NCBI GenBank assembly: GCA_018334595.1
Contig: JAGXLQ010000035.1
Span: 1-9,862 of the forward strand
Direction of reading: 5' to 3'
Length of the DNA stretch: 9,862 bases
Source: Candidatus Bipolaricaulota bacterium
Lineage (GTDB): Bacteria; Bipolaricaulota; Bipolaricaulia; M55B111
Shown: positions 7,090 through 9,862 of the stretch, in pieces
How positions within the stretch are numbered: position 1 is the stretch's first letter
How the letters are laid out: each line of letters opens with the position of its first letter
Program-made: the position numbers and the translations under genes
The notes under the pieces: model-generated
What the model was told of the DNA's origin: nothing
Seen by the model: only the letters and a program-made list of their open reading frames with translations
Database searches by the model: none

Positions 7090-8798
7090 CAGGAACGAGG
7101 AACCAGCACCAGGCCTACCGGTATCTGCCTACTACCCCCGATCGTCTCAATTCTAATTCCGTCCCGGTAGACAAGACCTGAGGACGACCCACCGTCAAAT
7201 GCTATCGCGTCTCTGATGTTCAACCCGGTGGAGTTAAGCAGTCTGGGTAGATCGGTCAAGCTAACCCCGCTATTGGCTACCACAATGAATAGGAGGTCCC
7301 CGTCCGAGGTCGTAGCCATAACTGTGCGGTTGGACCTCGAGGTCACCAAGCCGTCGGTCGAATTAAAGTTTTCCCGGTCAATATCCAGGGCCGTCTTCCC
7401 GTCCTTGACCAACAACGGCCCGGCACTTACCGCACTCCGAAGCATGGGAACGTAAGGCTCTAACTCCCACTTGAACTCAGCTTCATCGCCTACACTCAAC
7501 CCGGTTATCTTACTCAGTCCTTTCCCGGCAGCAATTACTACCACCTGCTCCGAACCTATCGTAGAGGGCGCTCGATCCTTCCTGCCTACAACCTCCCCTC
7601 CTTCAAGTGTCAACACTACCTGTCCCGGGGCCCGCTGCTGGCTGATCCGGCCGTAGCGGGAGTTGTAGACGACGAGGTCGTCCGACCCGACGGGCCTGTT
7701 AAAGCCATTTATAGGGATGTTGCCGGCTCCGGTCTTCAGATAGAGGTCCAGGTCAGGACGGAAGAACTCGAGTTCGCCGAAATAACTTATACCGACCGCC
7801 GCCCGACTCTCCCAGTCCCGCGAAACCAGCTTTCCATCTTTTACCACCAGGCCAATCGGAGTTAAGGTTTTGGGGTCAAAGAAGTTTGCGTTCAAGCCGG
7901 CGACACCCAGGTTATCCTTCACCATCTCAGTTAAGGTATCTCCGTATCCTACCTTGTCGTTGGCAAGGACCGGTGTCAACCGGTAGTTATCGTTCCAATC
8001 CGATATTTCCAGATAGTGAATCACGTGACGTCGACCGTCAAGCCACCTGGTCATGGTATTATATGAGAAGTTCTGGGGCCCGGCCGGGCTAACTTCAGAC
8101 CCGGGGGGCTCGGTCTCTCCGTCGAAGAGCAGATTTAGCTGGAATAGAAACCCGGATCCACCGCGTTCAGTCGCCACAAGAGCGCGTACTTCCGGCTTCA
8201 GGTCTACGGACAGGATCAACTGATCAAGGCCGTCTGCTTCAAGGGTAACCCGCTCAACCAACCCCGACTCCACGTTTCGGGACCCGTTGAACCCGCTAAC
8301 GTCACTGGCGTTGTAGAATTTAATTCTGAGATCGTGCTCGCCGGAATCCAACCTCTCGAACGCCGATAATTTATCGAAGTTAAGGTTTATTACGTCCCGT
8401 TCGACCGAGAGGGTAAGAAGTTTTGCTGGTGGCAGGTTAACGTCGAGATGGCCGTTCCTTCTGAACAACTGGCCGTCTAAGTTGTTTACGAGCGTCTCCA
8501 GGGGGACAAAGACACGCCCACCAGACTTTACCAGTCTCTCCTCAGGCAGGTAAAAGGAACCGGTCTTCCCCCATTCCACCACGTACCCGCCGAGCCTGCC
8601 CGGGTCAACAACGGCACCAAACAGCTGAGCGGACTCCTCCAGGGGGACGGCCACCCCTTTAGGGGTAGATACGGTCGTGAGCTGGGTCAACTCTCCATTG
8701 AGGGAAACCGGCGGTGGGCCGGAATTTAACAAGAGGAATGCCAGGCCGGTAACTACGAACCCCGCAATCACCAGGACCCTGGTTAGATCAGAACTCAT
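7089..8798 (-). CDS. Membrane-anchored phosphodiester glycosidase-like protein (NAGPA/DUF2233-type C-terminal domain)
   Basis: The C-terminal half belongs to the phosphodiester glycosidase (NAGPA, formerly DUF2233) family, whose founding member removes GlcNAc from a phosphodiester; bacterial members are mostly uncharacterised. Family blocks are visible: GLNANFFDPK (301-310) and IGLVVKDGKL (315-324), SAGPLLVKDGK (458-468), SNRTVMATTSDGDLLFIVV (489-507), and AIAFDGGSSSGLV (531-543). The 569-residue protein begins with a single hydrophobic segment (about 8-25), so it is probably anchored and faces outward. Residues 40-125 contain the VPLEE...VFVPLE...G.L.V pattern of copper-amine-oxidase N-terminal-like modules. 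Residues 126-225 form a beta-rich stretch that may be AMIN-like (weak). It lies 53 bp after rplI and overlaps murJ by one base, which suggests a cell-wall glycan role. The true substrate is unknown. Confidence 0.85.
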   Translation of the reverse strand: MSSDLTRVLVIAGFVVTGLAFLLLNSGPPPVSLNGELTQLTTVSTPKGVAVPLEESAQLFGAVVDPGRLGGYVVEWGKTGSFYLPEERLVKSGGRVFVPLETLVNNLDGQLFRRNGHLDVNLPPAKLLTLSVERDVINLNFDKLSAFERLDSGEHDLRIKFYNASDVSGFNGSRNVESGLVERVTLEADGLDQLILSVDLKPEVRALVATERGGSGFLFQLNLLFDGETEPPGSEVSPAGPQNFSYNTMTRWLDGRRHVIHYLEISDWNDNYRLTPVLANDKVGYGDTLTEMVKDNLGVAGLNANFFDPKTLTPIGLVVKDGKLVSRDWESRAAVGISYFGELEFFRPDLDLYLKTGAGNIPINGFNRPVGSDDLVVYNSRYGRISQQRAPGQVVLTLEGGEVVGRKDRAPSTIGSEQVVVIAAGKGLSKITGLSVGDEAEFKWELEPYVPMLRSAVSAGPLLVKDGKTALDIDRENFNSTDGLVTSRSNRTVMATTSDGDLLFIVVANSGVSLTDLPRLLNSTGLNIRDAIAFDGGSSSGLVYRDGIRIETIGGSRQIPVGLVLVPRS

Positions 8799-8851
8799 TG
8801 CCTAAAAACCCAATCGATAAAGAGATGGCAATCCCCCGGTACGGAAAGAAG

Positions 8852-9343
8852 TTACTCCGTCTCCTTTTCTTCCGCCTCCTCCTCAGTTTCTTCTTCCTCT
8901 TCTTCCATTACGTTGACCTTGATGTTGGCGTGGATATCCTCGTAAAGTCCTATCTCTACGCCAAACTGGCCAAGTTCTTCAATCGGCCCATCAAGCCTTA
9001 CGCTGGCTTCGTCCAGATCGATCTCTGTCTCGTCCTTGACTGACTCAACTATGTCGCCCGTTCTTACCGACCCATACAGGTGGTGCTCCTCCTGGGCCTT
9101 GCGGACGAAGGATAAGGTAAGGCCATCCAGCTTGTCCGCGATATCTCGAGCGTGCTTCCGTCTCTCTTCCTTCTTCTTGCTTATTTCCCGGCGTACCTTT
9201 TCATACCTCCGCCTGTTGCCCACGGTCGGTTCGACTGCAAGGCCCTTGGGTACCAGATAGTTCCTGCCATATCCGTCGGCAACCTCGATTACTTCCCCCA
9301 TCTCTCCCAGGTTCTCTATGTCTTCTGTCAAAATTAATTCCAC
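8852..9343 (-). CDS. rplI: 50S ribosomal protein L9
   Basis: L9 sits near the L1 stalk of the 50S subunit and helps to maintain reading frame and limit ribosome crowding. The 163-residue product opens with the conserved N-domain: MELILTEDIENLGEMG, then DGYGRNYLVPKGLA. The long charged connecting helix follows (about 45-75), then the C-domain (GSVRTGDI...VRLDGPIEELG...V.IGLYEDIHANIKV). I place the start at the GTG at 9343, not the in-frame GTG at 9352. The latter lies inside the SD sequence AAGAGGTGG, and the former matches the usual L9 N-terminus. The C-terminus carries an extra tail of about 18 residues, nearly all Glu. Typical partners rpsF, ssb and rpsR are absent; the next gene downstream, 53 bp on, is the glycosidase-like gene, then murJ. 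Confidence 0.96.
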   Translation of the reverse strand: MELILTEDIENLGEMGEVIEVADGYGRNYLVPKGLAVEPTVGNRRRYEKVRREISKKKEERRKHARDIADKLDGLTLSFVRKAQEEHHLYGSVRTGDIVESVKDETEIDLDEASVRLDGPIEELGQFGVEIGLYEDIHANIKVNVMEEEEEETEEEAEEKETE

Positions 9344-9348
9344 TGCTT

Positions 9349-9357
9349 CCACCTCTT
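9349..9357 (-). promoter_or_regulatory. rplI: Ribosome binding site that decides the rplI start
   Basis: On the - strand AAGAGGTGG lies 5 nt (AAGCA) before the GTG at 9343. The site contains the upstream in-frame GTG (9352-9350), which would then be part of the SD and not a start. No convincing promoter hexamer pair was found further upstream. Confidence 0.8.
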
Positions 9358-9538
9358 ATCTTATTTGCTGTTGAAGTTTCTCCGTAGCGCTTATTTAGAG
9401 CGTCGGGACAAAACTCTTCAACCGGGTAAACGGCCAAAGAGCTCTATAGTTGCTACCAACTCAACCGTTAGACGAACACCCCGCAGAAGATGCGTGAGCT
9501 GTTCATTTTATTAGGTAATAGTACAATCCATCTTCCAT

Positions 9539-9718
9539 ATGTTCAAGATTCGAGTCATTTCAGGGCGGTGCCCGGTCGGTCACGCCGTAATGGAAACGAC
9601 GGTTGAAAGCACGACTGCGACAGCTGAATATTATGTCGTTGTTGGAGGAGATCGCCTTATCGACGAGAGAACCCACCCGGGAGGGCAGCATGAACGGGAT
9701 AGAAGAGCTTACGACTAA
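9539..9718 (+). CDS. Doubtful 59-residue ORF overlapping the start of folP
   Basis: An ATG at 9539 opens 59 codons (MFKIRVISGRCPVGHAV at the N-terminus) ending in TAA at 9716-9718, 29 nt inside folP in another frame. The first 17 residues look protein-like, with a beta strand followed by a CPVGH motif. The rest is Thr/Val-rich, then His/Arg-rich. There is no Shine-Dalgarno before the ATG and third-position GC is near 50 percent, so codon bias does not help. It could be a small gene, a leader peptide, or chance. Confidence 0.22.
   Translation: MFKIRVISGRCPVGHAVMETTVESTTATAEYYVVVGGDRLIDERTHPGGQHERDRRAYD
9679..9685 (+). promoter_or_regulatory. folP: Ribosome binding site for folP
   Basis: GGGAGGG lies 4 nt before the ATG at 9690. 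It favours this start over the in-frame ATG at 9633, which has no SD and would add 19 residues (MSLLEEIALS...) unlike the usual N-terminus. Confidence 0.6.
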
Positions 9719-9862
9719 GAATAGAGTCCTTATCATGGGAATACTGAACGTCACCCCCGACTCCTTCTCGGACGGGGGCGAGTACAACGACGCGGACCTG
9801 GCACGGGAGAGAGGCATCGCAATGGTTAACCAGGGTGCCGATATCATTGACGTCGGAGCCTC
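9690..9862 (+). CDS. folP: Dihydropteroate synthase, N-terminal part (3' truncated by window edge)
   Basis: Dihydropteroate synthase condenses 6-hydroxymethyl-7,8-dihydropterin pyrophosphate with p-aminobenzoate in folate synthesis and is the sulfonamide target. Only 57 residues are visible, but they contain the first family signature MGILNVTPDSFSDGG (16-30), including the Asn (N20) that corresponds to the metal/pyrophosphate-binding residue. The start of the second signature, GADIIDVGA (49-57), is cut by the window edge just before the usual S/E residues. The N-terminal extension before the signature is 15 residues, which is normal. No other folate genes are visible. folP lies near ftsH in some bacteria; here seven other annotated genes, two of them tRNAs, separate one from the other or lie between the two loci and the left edge, so the link is loose. 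Confidence 0.95.
   Translation, partial: MNGIEELTTKNRVLIMGILNVTPDSFSDGGEYNDADLARERGIAMVNQGADIIDVGA

Larger units (their letters stand above)
9344..9689. other. Divergent intergenic region between rplI and folP
   Basis: These 346 nt separate the outward-facing rplI and folP starts and must carry promoters for both strands, but I find no strong pair of hexamers. On the + strand a TACAAT (9522-9527) in an AT-rich stretch could be a -10 box without a recognisable -35. On the - strand TTGAAG followed by a poor -10 near 9400 is a weak possibility. I recognise no riboswitch, RNA gene or repeat. A 59-codon ORF at 9539-9718 is listed separately with low confidence. Confidence 0.5.

Noticed and set aside
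8799..8851. Terminator or promoter between rplI and the glycosidase-like gene
   Set aside because: The 53 bp contain no stable hairpin with a T-tract and no hexamer pair; the genes are most simply co-transcribed.
9201..9437. - strand open frame of 78 codons overlapping the rplI start
   Set aside because: It runs into rplI in another frame, has a TTG start and an in-frame stop just upstream, and shows no motif; the rplI SD and conserved L9 N-terminus explain the region.
9421..9480. tRNA-like string on the - strand (GTTGAGTTGGTAGCAACT)
   Set aside because: It recalls a D-arm, but no acceptor, anticodon or T arm (TTCGAAT) is present at the right distances.
9490..9606. 38-codon + strand ORF (MRELFILLGN...) upstream of folP
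   Set aside because: No SD, no recognisable motif and overlaps another equally weak ORF; too short to claim.

Overview
The window is a bacterial chromosomal segment made mostly of housekeeping genes. On the + strand lie the 3' end of a ribosomal protein S1 gene (rpsA), plsY, a tandem tRNA-Gln/tRNA-Glu pair, ftsH, dxr and a cysteine-rich gene I do not recognise. This block meets, tail to tail at about 5.56 kb, a - strand cluster transcribed in the order rplI, phosphodiester-glycosidase-like gene, murJ. After a divergent intergenic region, the 5' end of folP runs off the right edge on the + strand.

The organism is a bacterium: it has FtsH, DXP reductoisomerase of the MEP pathway, PlsY, MurJ, L9, sigma70-type promoter hexamers, Shine-Dalgarno sites, and TTG and GTG starts. 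Arg codons AGA/AGG and the Ile codon ATA are used often, and several proteins are rich in Glu with acidic or charged tails. This would fit a deep-branching, perhaps thermophilic lineage, but nothing here identifies a phylum and I do not name one. I see no insertion sequence, phage gene, CRISPR array, clear island boundary or broken gene.

Region by region: 1-1433 holds rpsA and plsY (translation, and membrane phospholipid synthesis), 6 nt apart. Region 1434-1810 holds a strong extended -10 promoter, two tRNA genes that abut with no spacer, and a second good promoter just before ftsH. Region 1811-5558 is a tight unit of ftsH (membrane proteolysis), dxr (isoprenoid precursors, hence undecaprenyl carrier) and the Cys-rich gene, with gaps of 6 and 1 nt. 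Region 5569-9343 (- strand) links ribosomal protein L9 to an anchored phosphodiester glycosidase-like protein and to the lipid II flippase MurJ, the last two overlapping as TGATG. Region 9344-9689 is non-coding or holds at most a doubtful 59-codon ORF. Region 9690-9862 starts dihydropteroate synthase.

A loose theme is envelope construction: PlsY, Dxr, MurJ and the glycosidase-like protein, plus FtsH quality control. I do not find a clear new multi-gene system. The best leads are the translationally coupled glycosidase-murJ pair, the conserved-looking Cys-rich gene after dxr, and the unusual acidic/Asn-rich N-terminal extension of FtsH.
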